The notes beneath the pieces were generated by a model. The model was not told the DNA's origin. It worked only from the letters and a program-made list of their open reading frames with translations, and made no database searches. From contig JAPXFQ010002804.1 of NCBI GenBank assembly GCA_028564705.1, forward strand, positions 682,001-746,000: a stretch of DNA of 64,000 nt, written 5' to 3'. Position numbers and translations under genes: made by a program. Shown piece by piece: positions 27,428 to 39,768 of this stretch. The DNA comes from Apricaphanius iberus. Its lineage: Eukaryota; Chordata; Actinopteri; Cyprinodontiformes; Aphaniidae. Within the stretch, counting starts at the first letter, position 1. Each line of letters begins with the position of its first letter.

Positions 27428-28772
27428 TTGTCTTTAGATCTAAACTTACAACCAAAAATTAATAACTGGAAAATAAATTCAAGCCTGCTCAATGATCCCC
27501 ACTTTAAAAAACAGATAAAAAGAGAAATCCACTTCTACTTGGAAATTAATGAGAAAGGGGATGTTTCCCCTCCCATTTTGTGGGATGCCCTGAAGGCAGT
27601 CCTGAGAGGGAAAGTCATAGCAATATCCTCCTATAAAAAAAGATGAGAAATTATAAATTGGAACAATTACAAAATAAATGTAAAAGAATTAGAGAAAAAA
27701 CTTTTGAGGTTAATAATGAAAACAAGAAACAAAAATTAATTATTTAACAATGTATGAAATCAAGAAAAATTTGATGTTCCTTAAACAAAGATATTATGAA
27801 GGTGGATCCAAACCAATGAAAGTTTTGGCCTGGAAACTTAAAAAGAAAATAGCACAGAACAAAATTCATAAAATCAAAGACCCAGTGACTAAAATAGAAA
27901 AAAACAAACTAAATGAACTTTTGGGAGCCTTTGAAATATTTTATGAGACTATTTATTTTAAAAAGACAGGAGGCAGCATAGCTGAAATGGATAATTTTTG
28001 GGATTCTCTGGAAATCCCAGTGTTAGATGAAGAAAAGAATAAAATAATGATTGAGGACATAACACAAAAAGAGTAAAAAATGGTATTAAGTAAACTCAAA
28101 TCAAATAAATCACCAGGATCAGATAGCTATACGGCAGAGTGGCATAAGGAGTTGAAAGTAGAGCTAATACCAGTAATTCTTCCGACTTTGAACTGGGCTT
28201 TAAAGAAGGCACAAACACCACCTAGTTGTGAGGAAGCAATAATATCTGCTATTCCAAAAGAAAATAAAGATAAATTAGAGTGTGGATCACACAGCCCTAT
28301 ATCGGTTCTCAATATAGATTATAGGCTATTTACATCTATTGTGGCTAGACGACTGGAGAGATTTTTACCTAGTCTGATACATAATGACCAAACAGGCTTT
28401 ATTCGAGAGTGTCAAACGCAAGACAACATACGACGGACACTACAAATTATTAACCACATCCAAAAGACTAAAACAGCAGCTATGATAAGTAGTATTGATG
28501 CAGAAAAGGCCTTTGACTCAGTGAATTGTAGTTTTGTTTATCGAGTTTTGCATAAATTTGGCCTACAGGAGACCAAGCATTATATAATATTATATTCACA
28601 GGAGAGTCCAACATTAACCATGTGGATGGACATCACAATGGACATTTGCAGGATGGAGAAACTAACTGGAGACTTGAACTACAAGGACTTGTTTGTTTTA
28701 CGTTGGAAGAAATGGATAGACTATGTAACACCACACAGGCCGGACTTTGATTTGCTTAACCTGAGACAATAA
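27428..28772 (+). pseudogene. L1-like ORF2, reverse transcriptase part and C-terminal end
   Basis: It continues from the endonuclease through a linker (27428-28076) into the RT: LKSNKSPGSDSYTAEWHKEL, NIDYRLFTSIVARRLERFLP, HNDQTGFI and SSIDAEKAFDSV. The last is RT motif A with its catalytic Asp. The YxDD motif C is absent because of the internal deletion. The final 50 codons (MWMDITMDICRMEKLTGDL onward, ending LNLRQ) are L1 ORF2 C-terminus. It is non-functional. Confidence 0.85.
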
Positions 28773-28972
28773 TATGTTGTATATGTAGCAGTAACCATAT
28801 TTCACTCCATAAGTGCTCATGTTTTTGCTTTTGGTTTGTTTTTTTATGATTTTTATAACTGGAAACTGGACATTCATGTTGACACTTTGTGATTAATATC
28901 TAAGACGGATGTACATGCAAAAACTGTTAAAGAATGTCAATAAAAACGAAAAGAAAAAAAAAAGTCATACAA

Positions 28973-30950
28973 TATGTTCTCCTGGATTTTCTTACATTCT
29001 GTTTCTTACAGTTGACGTGTACCAATTATGACAATTACAGACCTCTCATCTTTTTAAGTGGGACAACTTGCACTTGCATCTGTGGCTGCCAAACACCATA
29101 TTGCCCAACTGTAAAAGCAGGCCCAAATGTAACAACTATGGAGGATATAAAAGGAAATAATGACAATACATTCCACAGCGTTATTTGCTGAAGAATTTAT
29201 CACACTTTTCTCCTGACTGATGCGTTTGCACAAAACTATTTTTGATTCTTTGTAACCTCTCTAAAAACTACTGCTTTGACTAAAGAATGCAGATGTAAGA
29301 GAACCCCCATTAGGACAGCTGGGCTTTATTTTAAGTTGATCAGAATCACAATAACTGCTAATTGGTTTGACTGAATTTTGAAAGTTTAACAGTTTGAATA
29401 ATTATGCAACCAAACAATTGCAGCTTTTTGTTTGAACATTTTCACTTCTTACACATTTGAATATTTTTCAGGTAGATTATAAAGTTTATAAATCAACTCA
29501 AAGGGTTAAAAAAAACAACTGTTGATGTAATCGTAATGGTCTTATTCTGCATGTCCCTAAAACCTAGCCTAGCATTTTAACAGGTGATCAAACCCATCCC
29601 TCCCGGTTAAAAAGAAAAAAAAGTCACTGTGTACTCTGCCTTTTTTGCATCTCTGTTCCACGGCTTCCTTACACTTACCCACACTGCCTCTCCTATTAAA
29701 TTTATATTAATATTAAATGGCTACATGTTGAAGTGTAATTTAAACTTTAAAGAAGTAGATATACTGTAAGTAGAAGGTCTGAAGGTAGAGGAGGTTAACA
29801 CAAAATGGAAATGAAAATAATGATAAAGTCAGGCAATATAATTCATAGTAACCATGAAGAAGCCAATGTAAATTGTACCTTGAAGGGTAGTCAGAACAAA
29901 GACTTCTGTTTGCATGTTCTAATGGTTTTGTTGAAAGACAGACCTATATGTCACATTCAGCCTTGTGCCAGTCAAATACAGATCAGACAGCGTTGTCCCA
30001 GTCTACTGCTGCAATACCTCATCCAATAGTGCCCTCTTCTGGGAAGGACGAATATAGCCACACTTTTCTGCTGTCTACTTTTCAGAGATGATGTTACAAA
30101 AATGCATCAAGAAAATAACCTGTATCATGGAGGAACCTGATAGTGAACACCCAAGGGTTGTAGCCTTATTTTCAACAATTGGAATGTCACTATTAGTTTT
30201 TCACAGTTAGGATTCCCATTCAGGTAAAAAAAGTCTTTTATTCTTTAAAATGCAGGCTTCTTTTATGGTAATAATTAGAAAACATAACTAATAAAGATCT
30301 GGACACTCAAAAGAGCCAGTTAATAAGAACTCAAGGACAAATAATTGATAAATGAAAACTGTTTTCTCTGCAAAGATATTACTACTTGAACCAGTGAGTC
30401 GTAAACTGTTGCTCATATGACCCTCCACTGTGGCTCTTCTGAAATCTAATAAGAAAAGAAATGATATAATCATAAATGCAATGAGATGCAGGTGATTCTA
30501 GCACTGTTTATGCTATATCAGCATTGATTATTGACAACCAAAGGGCAGCTATGGTACAAGACTTTTATTTATGGCAACAGCTTACTCGGCTGGCCTCATT
30601 CCACAAAATGAAAGGATTTTCTTTTAATTTGGCAAGTTAAAATGATCCACTTTGTTCAAATATCTGAAAATAAGTAACAGTTTTCTTTAGCTTTTTTTTT
30701 TTTTTTTTGCAGGTCAATTCAAGTGTTATTTTATAGTAACATTTGCAGAAACAAAAGAGTTTTGACCTTTGTTTTCAACCTTTTAATATTCTACATTATT
30801 ATCACGAGCTTTGATGAATTTTTATAAGAATTTATGTGAGCAAAACAAAGCAATGAATAATTTTGTGCAGGAAGAGAAATGATAATGGCTTTGAACACAA
30901 AATAAGACAAAAATCTGAACAGCATGACGTGTGTTTGTGTTCACGCCCCC
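28973..30950. other. trappc9 intron, nothing recognised
   Basis: AT-rich sequence with only short, featureless open frames. A poly-T run lies at 30692-30709. Confidence 0.35.
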
Positions 30951-30959
30951 TGATTCAAA

Positions 30960-31812
30960 CTGTGTAGAGACACTTTTCACTGAAGTTAAAACCGCACGTC
31001 TTTTGGGGTACGTCTCGACCACCTAATAGATTTTAAAATCCTGACCGATAGCAACCCATTCTTTCATAATCACTTCTTGGAGTTTGTCAGAATTAGTGGG
31101 TTTTTGTTTGTCCACCCACCTCTTGAGAAGTGGCTTCTTTGCTGCCCTTCTTGACACCAGGCCATCTTCCAAAATTCTTTGCCTCACTGTGCGTGCAATT
31201 ACGCTCACACCTGCCTGCTGCCATTCCTGAGTAAGCTCTGCACTGGAGGCACGCCGATCCCGCAGCTGAATCCTCTTTAGGAGACGATCCTGCTGCTTGC
31301 TGGACTTTATTAGACGCCCTGAAGCCTTCTTAACAAGAATTAAATCTCTTTCCTTGAAGTTCTTGATAATCCTATAAATTGTTGATTTAGGTTAACAATA
31401 TCGTTGCCTGTGAAGCCATTTTTATGCAACACAATTATGGCTGCAGGCGTTTCTCTGCAGGTATGCATGGTTAACAACGGAAGAACAATGATTTCAAGCA
31501 TCACCCTCCTTTTAACATGTTAAGTCTACCATTCTAACCCAATCCGCCTGACATAATGATCTCCAGTCTTATGCTCGTCAACATTCTCACCTGAGTTAAC
31601 AAGACGATTAATGAAATGATCTCAGCAGGTCCTTTAATGGCAGCAATGAAATGCAGAGGAATTTTCATGGCAAAGAAGGATTATGCAATTCATCTGATCA
31701 CTGTTCATAACATTCTGGAGTATATGCAAATTGCCATTATAAAAACTTAAGCAGTAACTTTTCCAATTTCCAATTTATTTATGTAATTCTCAAAACTTTT
31801 GGCCACGACTGT
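30960..31812 (-). mobile_element. Tc1-like element, internal-deletion derivative
   Basis: The right end holds the inverted-repeat text CAAAACTTTTGGCCACGACT (about 31790-31810), the terminal motif of a common vertebrate Tc1-like family. Inside, on the minus strand, are the N-terminal transposase regions (LIKSSKQQDRLLKRIQLRDR and SVIARTVRQRILEDGLVSRR). These are joined directly to C-terminal text (SDKLQEVIMKEWVAIGQDF), so the catalytic DDE core has been deleted. The left end was not resolved. Confidence 0.7.
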
Positions 31813-31837
31813 AGGTACACTAGAACACATCTTGTGC

Positions 31838-32688
31838 CCCTTTTCCGCTTGGACCGGGTTACCCCCCAAACGGATCAGTTTAGCACGGCCCAGAACAGGA
31901 TGGTTGCGTTTCCATTACCATCTCAGAAGAACAGTAGTGGGCAAAGGGCATGGGTGGACTTTTAGACGACTTTTGACTCACCTCACATCTCTCAGACATT
32001 GATCTGTTCGGGCCTCCGGCTCCTGATCTGTGTTCTTCACCCTAGGACTGATCTAACCAGACTCCAGCTCTGCAGCCTTCCACCCTGATAGAGCTGACTC
32101 TTGCCTTCGCTCTGAGAATGACGAGTACCTCCTGGCTCTCTGCTGCGACTGGCAGCTACCAGCCTTCCTCCTCCCCGACAATGAAGGCTCGCCGCGGCTT
32201 TCACATGTGCTGTCACATTACGACTTCGACAGCTATACCGCTACCCGACCAGATCCACTCCAACCTGCGTGTGGAACACGATAACAGCCCTGATCAGAGC
32301 TCAGTTCTTCTTAGCGACCAGACAAAAATCAGCCATCACTCACAGTTTTCCAATGTCCCACATGCAGAAACCACAGCCGGTATCTAGCTCACTCTCTCCC
32401 CCGCTGCTTGCTGGACTTTAACCATACATGCTGTCCATTTCTGCTAAACGCTACCTGTTATGGTGTTTAACAGCTGGTTGGTCACACTTTCATTGTCATT
32501 AAATGAGAGCGAAATCACTTTACTGGACGAATCCGTCCATAGCTGGATGTGATGGGTCGCTTCTGCAGGCTTTGGAAAAAGGCAGAAGTAGTTCCAAAAA
32601 AGTGGATCGGCAATGGTAACACAGCAGAACGGTTCTCAATCGACCCTTTCTAGACAGTTCCAAAACTAGTGGAAAAGGGACACTGGAG
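31838..32688. mobile_element. Non-autonomous TIR DNA element
   Basis: The left end CTTGTGCCCCTTTTCCGCTTG and the right end, reverse-complemented (CCAGTGTCCCTTTTCCACTAG), form imperfect inverted repeats. Text just inside the right end (CAGTTCCAAAACTAGTGG) matches a familiar fish repeat. The interior is GC-rich with one open frame (32118-32387) that has no known domain. No target duplication was clear, so the superfamily is not assigned. Confidence 0.5.
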
Positions 32689-32699
32689 AACTAACCACA

Positions 32700-33535
32700 G
32701 ATCTTCTGTTGGATGCAGGCTTCCTCACATCCTTCTCTCTATTCAGATACACTCTGATGTTCAGATAAGGGCTCTGTGGGGACCATACCATCAAGTCCAG
32801 GACTTCTTGTTCTTTTTTACGCTAGAGATAGATCTCAATGACTTTGTCTGTTTGAGGTCGTTGCACTGCTGCAGGATAAATTTGGGGTCAATCATATGCT
32901 TCCTTGATGGTATTGCATGATGGGTAAGTGTCTGCCTGTATTTCTCAGCACTGAGAATATTATCAATCCTGACCAAATTTCCAACTCCATTTGCAGAAAT
33001 ACAGCTGCAAACGTTTAAGAAATCTCAACGACGCTTCACTGCTCACTGGAGACATTACTCATCATTGTACCGCTCTGCAGGCCTTAAATAAACAAAATAT
33101 ACTTCTGCTTCAGCCAAATAATTCACATTTTGACGCACCCCAGTACCTAATTTTTACGGCATACTTGAGTCTCTTGGCCTTGTTTCCATGTCCAAGGTTT
33201 GGCTTTTTGGCTGCAACTCTTTTAAGAAGACCACCTCTGGCCAGAATGATCCAGACAGTAGATGGGTGTACCTGGGTACCAATGGCTTACAGTTCTGAGC
33301 TGATGGCACTGCTGGACATCCTCCAATTGAAGGAAGCCTAATGTGTCTTTCATCTGCTGCGACGAGTTTCCTTAACCCACCACAGTATGGTCCCTGTTCT
33401 TTGTGCTTCTTTAAAAGAGCTTGGACATCACATATTGAAATCCCAGTCTGCTTTGAAATCTTTGTCTGGGAAAGACCTTGCTGCTGCAGTAGAACTACCT
33501 TGTATCGTGTTGCTGTGCTCAGTCTTGCCATGAAA
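32700..33535 (-). pseudogene. Tc1-like transposase, degraded
   Basis: A start codon at 33531 opens MARLSTATRYKVVLLQQQGL followed by a helix-turn-helix (SQTKISKQTGISICDVQALL). The frame then loses similarity. The C-terminal half is in other frames between 33000 and 32720: VRIDNILSAEKYRQTLTHH, a broken relative of the SPDLN box (HRALI*TSECI) and IWIERRM near 32725. It is inactive. Terminal repeats were not identified; the element may extend to about 33650. Confidence 0.65.
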
Positions 33536-33654
33536 TTAAACTATCTTCCACGGCCTCACCTTAGACATATGGAGAGATTAGCGGAGTTTGGCTGTTCCTC
33601 AGCAGGGTTTAAGCTTTGTACACAGCTGTTTATGTTCTAGTTACTGACTGAGTT

Positions 33655-34764
33655 TCAACCTACAGTACATGTGATATTGATTATCTTTAGTTTGAGTGAT
33701 CATACATCTGACAATAATCCTAAAAAATCCCTGACTTTTTGCAAGTATACCTTGAAGGTTTGAAGATAAAAGGTAGTAACTGCAAATATTGATTTTAAAT
33801 TTTTCTTTTGTTTGTTCACTTTTTATTTGGTAAATTACATTTTTTTTAAATCATTTATATTTCTAAAAATAATTCTTGTACCAGTATTTTTTCCACACCT
33901 GCCAAAAACATTTGCACAGTATGGTGTGTGATGCAATATACACATGCATTACCAATACATAGTGTTGGTAATATATTTGAAAGGACTTTAAAAGTACTTT
34001 TGCTGCTTAACAGTTATTTTGTAATTATGTTATATAGTCACATAATTTTTTTTCATTTTAAGTCTTTGAAATAATACTTTCTCAATAACATTATATTTTT
34101 GTCTATTTGATGGCATTCTTTAAAAAAAATATTATAATCAGAAGTTACTCCGTACTTGAGCCTTTTTATTGAATTCCTTACCCTTGAGGATTTCTTTGGA
34201 CAGCTACCTTTTCCTTTTACTAGTGTAAAAATATGTTGTGCTCCTTTTGAATAACATTTCTGGGTTCTGTACCCACCTCTGCCGGAATTCTACAGGGTCA
34301 TTCCAAAACATTTCTATGCTTTGATCAAATTCAAATCTCTGTACCTCTGGCTGGACATCTGAACTTTTTTGAAGCCTCTACAAAGGGTTTTCCCCCAATT
34401 GACCTTTTTTTTTTTTTTTTACCCAATAACAATCTACTTTGACAAGGTTCCCTGTCACTGTTAAACAAAAGCTTATCCAAATCATGATCCTGCCACCATC
34501 AATTTTCTCTGTGAGAATGGTATGATCAGGTTGATACACTGCCCCCCCCCCAAATGAAATTTTATGTGTGTTTGTTTTAAAAATGAAAAGCAGGTATCAT
34601 TTTGCCTCCACTCCACAATAATGCACAAGTTTGATTAGATCCAACACAATAAACCCCAATGAATTACCTCGGAGTCTATTGTGTATACTAGGACAAAATG
34701 TAAGTTGAAGCTTATAGCATGGTTTATCTTTATTTCATTCAGTTGGTGTGATTTTCATCAGTAC
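33655..34764. other. trappc9 intron, nothing recognised
   Basis: Very AT-rich, with homopolymer runs (poly-T at about 34407-34424, C9 at about 34544). No exon or assignable element. Confidence 0.35.
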
Positions 34765-34889
34765 CTTTCCATAGTAGGAGATAGCCTCTTTGTATTTCTC
34801 AATAATGTCTTCAGGGCTCAGACAGTTCTTTGCCCGTCCAATCTCTGCGCTGGTGTCGGCACTGATGCTGACGTTGGCTGTCAGGGCAC
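34765..34889 (-). CDS. trappc9: trappc9 exon (codons about 288-329)
   Basis: The acceptor TGGGTGTAG|GT is at 34891-34890 and the donor GGAAAG|GTACTG follows 34765. The 125 bp give [20 protein letters not shown] and [20 protein letters not shown]. The [17 protein letters not shown] segment is a TRAPPC9 hallmark. It enters in phase 1, completing the Gly codon begun at 39202, and leaves in phase 0. Compared with mammals, as I recall them, a short segment before ALT seems absent. This could be a real fish difference or a small exon I missed. Confidence 0.92.
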
Positions 34890-35384
34890 CTACACCCAAA
34901 ACAAGACAAGACAAGAACATCATTCAAAGGCGCGAATCCAGAATCTCTGTGAATCTGTTGCCCTTTTAACACGAAGAACAATAAAAACAGTTAGGAGGAG
35001 AACTAGGAGCACAACTGCCAGAACAACATGCGTATCCACTTAAAAAAAAACAAAAAACAATTAAAGTACGTTCACCAACTGAGAAAAAGTGGCCCACTAA
35101 AATATTAACACCCCCACAGACACCCAGTCCTACATTGTAAGACAACCAGGTAGCTTGAAACCCAGCTATGAGACCTTTTATTATGTACCGAGAAACCAGT
35201 TTAAAACAAAAGTTCAACATTAAATCTGAACTAATCCCATCTCTGAAAAAATTAAAAATTTAAAATTAAAGGTGCGTTTTAGAAAATGACAAACATTTAG
35301 CAAGAAACTGATCCAAATCCAAGAAAATACCTAAAATAATAATAACATGAATTATATATATATACACACACATACACACACACA
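34890..35384. other. trappc9 intron spacer
   Basis: No exon or transposon seen. It ends in a (TA)n/(CA)n simple repeat at about 35352-35386. Confidence 0.35.
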
Positions 35385-35904
35385 CAGTACAGGCCAGAAG
35401 TTTGGACACACCTTCTCATTCAGTGTGTTTTCTTTATATACATGACTATTTACATTGTAGATTCTCACTAAAGGCATCAAAACTATTAATGAACACATAT
35501 GGAATCATGTAGTACTTTTCCAAAACTTGTCAAATAACCTGGCCTCCAAAGTGACCGGACGTGAACCCAATGGATATGATTTAGGGTGAGCTGAACCGCA
35601 GAGTGAAGGAAAAAGGGCCAACAAGTACTAAGCATCTCTGGGAACTCATTCAAGACTGTTGGAAAACCATTTTGGGTCGACTTAAGAGAATGCAAAGCAG
35701 TAATCAGAGCAAAGGGTGGCTACTTTGAGGAATCTAGAACATGTATTCAGTTATTTCACCCTACATACAGTACATGCAGTAATTCCATACATTATGTGTT
35801 CATTCATAGTTATGAAGCCCTTAATTGAGAATCTAGAATGTAGTCATGAAAATAAAGAAAACGCATTGAATGAGAAGGTGTATCCAAACTTTTGGTCTGT
35901 ACTG
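35385..35904 (+). mobile_element. Tc1-like element, short internal-deletion derivative
   Basis: The left end CAGTACAGGCCAGAAGTTTG and the right end CAAACTTTTGGTCTGTACTG are inverted copies that continue inward for more than 100 bp (for example CATTCAGTGTGTTTTCTTTA and TAAAGAAAACGCATTGAATG). Between them is only the C-terminal remnant of a transposase (relatives read NPIEHVWDDL; here EPNGYDLG and similar). At about 520 bp it resembles a MITE derived from an autonomous Tc1-like family. It sits between two AT/CA simple repeats, consistent with TA targeting. Confidence 0.8.
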
Positions 35905-38281
35905 TATGTATTATATATATATATATATATTTAAACCTGTGTTAATTCTTAAAAATATATAAAATTGAATATAGCAAATAAAAAAATACATGACAAAAAA
36001 CATTTTTTGTTTATTTAAAAGACAAAATAAGGCGGAGAGATTTTTTAAAAATACAATAAAATAAAATAAATGAAACAAAAACAAAGAGATTAAAATATTT
36101 AAGAAAATATTAAATATTAAAGAAAACAGGACTAAATAAATAAGAAAAAAGGAACACAGGTGGTACCACACCAACTGTATGGAGTTTGTTTTTGGGAGAA
36201 ACACCATACAGGCCAAAAAGGGTCAAGCTTTACAGGCTGCAATGAGTAATACAAACTCAATTTGTATAAAATAAGAAAGATTTTTGGTTGTCTTGACTGC
36301 AAGCAATTTAGACAAATGATGAACTATCTCCTCTGGATGTTTAAAGGAGTTATGTCAACTAAAGATCTCAGTTCCATATTCAGAAAAATGCTGTTTTAAT
36401 CTAAAATATTTTTATTTTATTTTTTCAAAGAAACATGTAAAACATTAACTTAGTTAAGACCATGTCTAATTCAAATATAACCGTAAATGTGATTTAATGT
36501 TGCAGCTGTGATAAACGGACACAGAAGCTGTCATAAGCAAAAGAATGGAACAAAATATTAAACACGGGGAAAACAAAACACCAGTAAAGCAACAATAGCA
36601 ATCAAAGTGCTGCAGTTGAAAACAAAAGCCCATGAGCCCGTGCAAACTGAAAAACTAGTGTCTAGAGGATCTATGGTGGTTAAACAGTCAGACCATACCT
36701 GGATCAATGAGAACCTCCTGAGCCCCTACAGACAGAGAGAGAGAATGCAGATTCACTCCATGACACAAGGCGTAGTGTTAGCAGAGTTAGCGGCCACATT
36801 CTGCTGCATGCTACAAACTGCTGGGTAGTCATAATGTGCTAATAATATTAATAGCAATAAGTTTGTAAATAGTGCATCATTTTTTTTTTAAACCTATGTA
36901 AGTTATTACAACAACCTCCAATACCAGAAAAGTTGGGACACTCTTCAAACTAAGACTCTCAAATCACATGAGCCGAAGCATACGGTAAATGAAGCCTTTA
37001 AGTATTGAAAGGATTTATGAATGTTGGAAGGAAAATAGGGGTTTTAGAGCAACATATGCTTCTCTCCAGATGGCCTCAATTTCAGGGAAAGCCTTGTGTA
37101 TTTCAGCATTACAAAGCATGACTTTGTCAGAGAAGAGTCCATGTGCTGAACTGGTCCAGACAGAATATTCTGCCTAGAGATAACTTTTGGGGATGGGCAA
37201 AATACTCAAACTTTACCCAAACTGAAATGTATGTGTGTGAACGACAGCATTTTTCCAGTGTCAGTATATTTGTTGTTTTGTTGTTGTTTTTTATGAAAAG
37301 ATGCGTTTTAGTTAAGCTCATGGTCTTTTGAGGTGCTGATTATACTACCTTACAGACTGAATAGGATGAAGTCAAGTCCATCCCATCCAGTCTTTAACAA
37401 GAAGGGAACAATGATGCCAACATAGCGACTTAGCAACTATAGTTAGTGAGTTTTTAGACCCCTCTAGAGTTTTAGTGGAGACTTTTATGTGAAGCACGTA
37501 TCATTGTTACTGTTCCCACTGCACAGCGGTCCTGCAGTGGTCCAAGATCACTTCACAGCAGGAAGCCAGTCTGTGCGCTGCAGCTCCGCCCGTCCACCCA
37601 GGCCCTGATCAATCAGAGTAGATATTTACCCCACTGAGTCCAGTGTGCTGAAAAATCCTGCATGCTGGGACCGCTGGCTGATCCTACCCATACATAGATG
37701 TAAATGCAAATCTTTTTCTGCTTAAAACTAACAACTGAGTAAATGACTAACAAATAACACCCACAGCCCCAGTCACTTACTCACCTCATCCACCCTGTGC
37801 GAGTGCCTCTGTGACAGATGTTTAACACTCACCATGTCAGACTCGAAACTTGACTCTCAGAAATACAGAAAAGAGTGAAAATCGAACCCTGACGTAAAAG
37901 GTTGGTTGAAGCCATTTAATGGAGATGTTACGTGAGTCTACTGCCTGCATTGAAAGGCTGATTTTTATGACACAATGAGTGAAATAAAAAATACCACGAC
38001 TTATAAATGTACTCAAAAGATAAAACCTTATAACAATTGCACCTCTAGCGTACAACCAGTTATGGTTTAAAAAACAATTCTGCAAAAACTGTTTAAAAAA
38101 ATGTACGAAATGTAAAACATTTTTTTAATTTACCCCTCTCCTACAGCTTCCATTACTATTTCTTACAAATCCTATCCGCTCAGAGTAATTTTCTGCTCTC
38201 TAACTTCTACATACAGCAGTGATAGAGCTTGTAAAAAAAGTGGGGAAAAAGTGCTTTGACAATTAGTAATGCAAACAAAGC

Positions 38282-38314
38282 TTTGCACTCAGAAACGCTG
38301 TTTCTGAGTGCAAA
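38282..38314. repeat. Perfect short hairpin
   Basis: TTTGCACTCAGAAAC (38282-38296), a GCT spacer and its exact reverse complement (38300-38314) give a 15-bp stem with a 3-base loop. No poly-T or gene end follows directly, so there is no reason to call it a terminator. Confidence 0.8.
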
Positions 38315-38898
38315 CACAGGTCGCACAAGTGATGTTGGAGCATTTTTCGTTAGTGACATTACAGCACTTAAAACTCCGCTGAAAACAGAGAAAATGCAGA
38401 TCTTCACTTTGACTGGAGTTTTTAGAAAAATTTGTTTTTGGTGACGTAAATCTGCGTCTACATGTGGATCACAGGCCAAACTGTAGAAAAATATATTCAT
38501 TCTGAGAGATATCCACCTACATGTGGACAAATCATGAATGTCAACAGCAAGAATTTGCACACTCTTAATGTGAATGATGTCCAGATATCTTCAAATGGTT
38601 TTGAAAGGAAAATATCGTAAACCGTGATAAACATGACAGGCCCTGTCTTAACAATTTTGCAGAACTTGCAGGAAGCATTACATTTGTATATGGTCTCATT
38701 TTATATAATGTTGTTATAATTACTATGCTCTGTCGTGAATAAAACATTGCCAATGTGGTTGGAAAGCTGTTTAGTTCTCTCTTTTTTTTATTAATAGAAA
38801 GAACGGCCCAACTTTTCTGGAACTCAGGTTGTAAACCTCTCAGTCAGTTGTAAAAAAGAATAATTATATTCTTCTAATTTTTTGCTGTATCTGCTCTA

Positions 38899-38936
38899 TA
38901 GATGGATGGATGAATGGATGGATAAATGGATGGATA
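38899..38936. repeat. GATG-type tetranucleotide microsatellite
   Basis: Imperfect tandem GATG/AATG/ATGG units (GATGGATGGATGAATGGATG and onward). Confidence 0.8.
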
Positions 38937-39201
38937 CTATCAGCATTAAATGCAACAATTTTAATAGAATGTTAATTGAAAGGGAAAGTTGGCATAACAA
39001 TATTAAGTTTCAGTTAGCAAACACTGGGAGAAATTCCCCATAATTCAGCACTTCATAATTCAGCTCAAAGTGAAACAAAGCAGTTGGGCTGAGGGAAGCT
39101 GCACCGTGATGAAGCTGCCAGCCAGCAGAGACTTTCTTTTTTTCTCACTCACACAGGGGGATGCAGTGTTTCTGCAAGTTGTCTCTACTGATTCATGTTA
39201 C

Positions 39202-39327
39202 CTGGTCTGTGGCGTTTGCCTGCATCAGCCGGCAGGGAGATACTGGGTTTGCGTGCGGCCATCTTTCCCGCTGTGCCACCAGGGTAGTGGAAAATGACAG
39301 AGGCGGAGCATAACCCTTCCAATGCGG
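39202..39327 (-). CDS. trappc9: trappc9 exon (codons about 246-287)
   Basis: This 126-bp exon was found by translating the minus strand between the neighbouring exons. The acceptor TTTTTGCAG|CC is at 39329-39328 and the donor CCAG|GTAACA follows 39202. It reads [19 protein letters not shown], then [20 protein letters not shown] ending RPG. The [15 protein letters not shown] block is strongly conserved in TRAPPC9. It enters and leaves in phase 1, and its length is a multiple of three, so skipping would be frame-neutral. Only 295 bp of intron separate it from 39623. Confidence 0.93.
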
Positions 39328-39622
39328 CTGCAAAAAAAAAACCCACAGCTGCACTGAAGGTCTCAGAATTGAAGAATTTGAGATTTTTGGTTCTAGAATG
39401 TCAAACTATACAAAAACTCAGAGGAGTCTAACTGCTTTAGCAAGGCAGTGAATGTGAAAAACTGTGTCTAAAAGCCATATTTTGGTTAAAACAGATATGG
39501 AAATAAGCCGACCAGTTGTAATCTCATATGTGTGCATGTTAATGTCCATTAATATCAATTTCCCCATAAAGAAAAGGAAATACAACTAATGCCACAAACA
39601 AAGTGTTTGGCCCAATGCTTAC

Positions 39623-39768
39623 CACCAAGCCAGAGGAAATCATTGACTCCCCTGAGGAGCTCCACAGCCATGTGATAGTGAACCAGCGCGTCCTGCAGCA
39701 TCCCTGCCTGCAGACACAGGTCTCCGACGTGCTTCCTCATCCGGCCCTGGCAACGCTTCTTGTAATGC
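39623..39768 (-). CDS. trappc9: trappc9 exon (codons about 197-245)
   Basis: The acceptor CCCTCCCAG|GC is at 39770-39769 and the donor TTGGTG|GTAAGC follows 39623. The 146 bp give [20 protein letters not shown], then [20 protein letters not shown] and VNDFLWLG. The Arg codon split across the junction with 44862 (AG|G) is completed in frame, so the phases agree. This region forms the TPR-like helical start of the Trs120-type scaffold. Confidence 0.94.

Larger units (their letters stand above)
26345..28972 (+). mobile_element. L1-like LINE with 13-bp target-site duplication, internally deleted
   Basis: AAAAGTCATACAA occurs at 26345-26357 and again at 28960-28972, flanking the element, which ends in an A-rich tail (28938-28962). 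Between them lie the APE endonuclease and RT parts of an L1-type ORF2 on the plus strand, antisense to trappc9. At 2.6 kb it is about half the length of a full L1. The text jumps near 28600 from the RT palm to the far C-terminus, so a large internal piece is missing. The clean target duplication shows insertion by target-primed reverse transcription into the trappc9 intron between exons 34889-34765 and 24934-24809. Confidence 0.88.
35905..39201. other. trappc9 intron, mostly unassigned
   Basis: AT-rich, with a (TA)n run at 35913-35930, a GC-richer patch at 37510-37650, a perfect 15-bp hairpin at 38282-38314 and a GATG-type microsatellite near 38900-38935. No exon beyond those listed was found. 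Confidence 0.35.
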
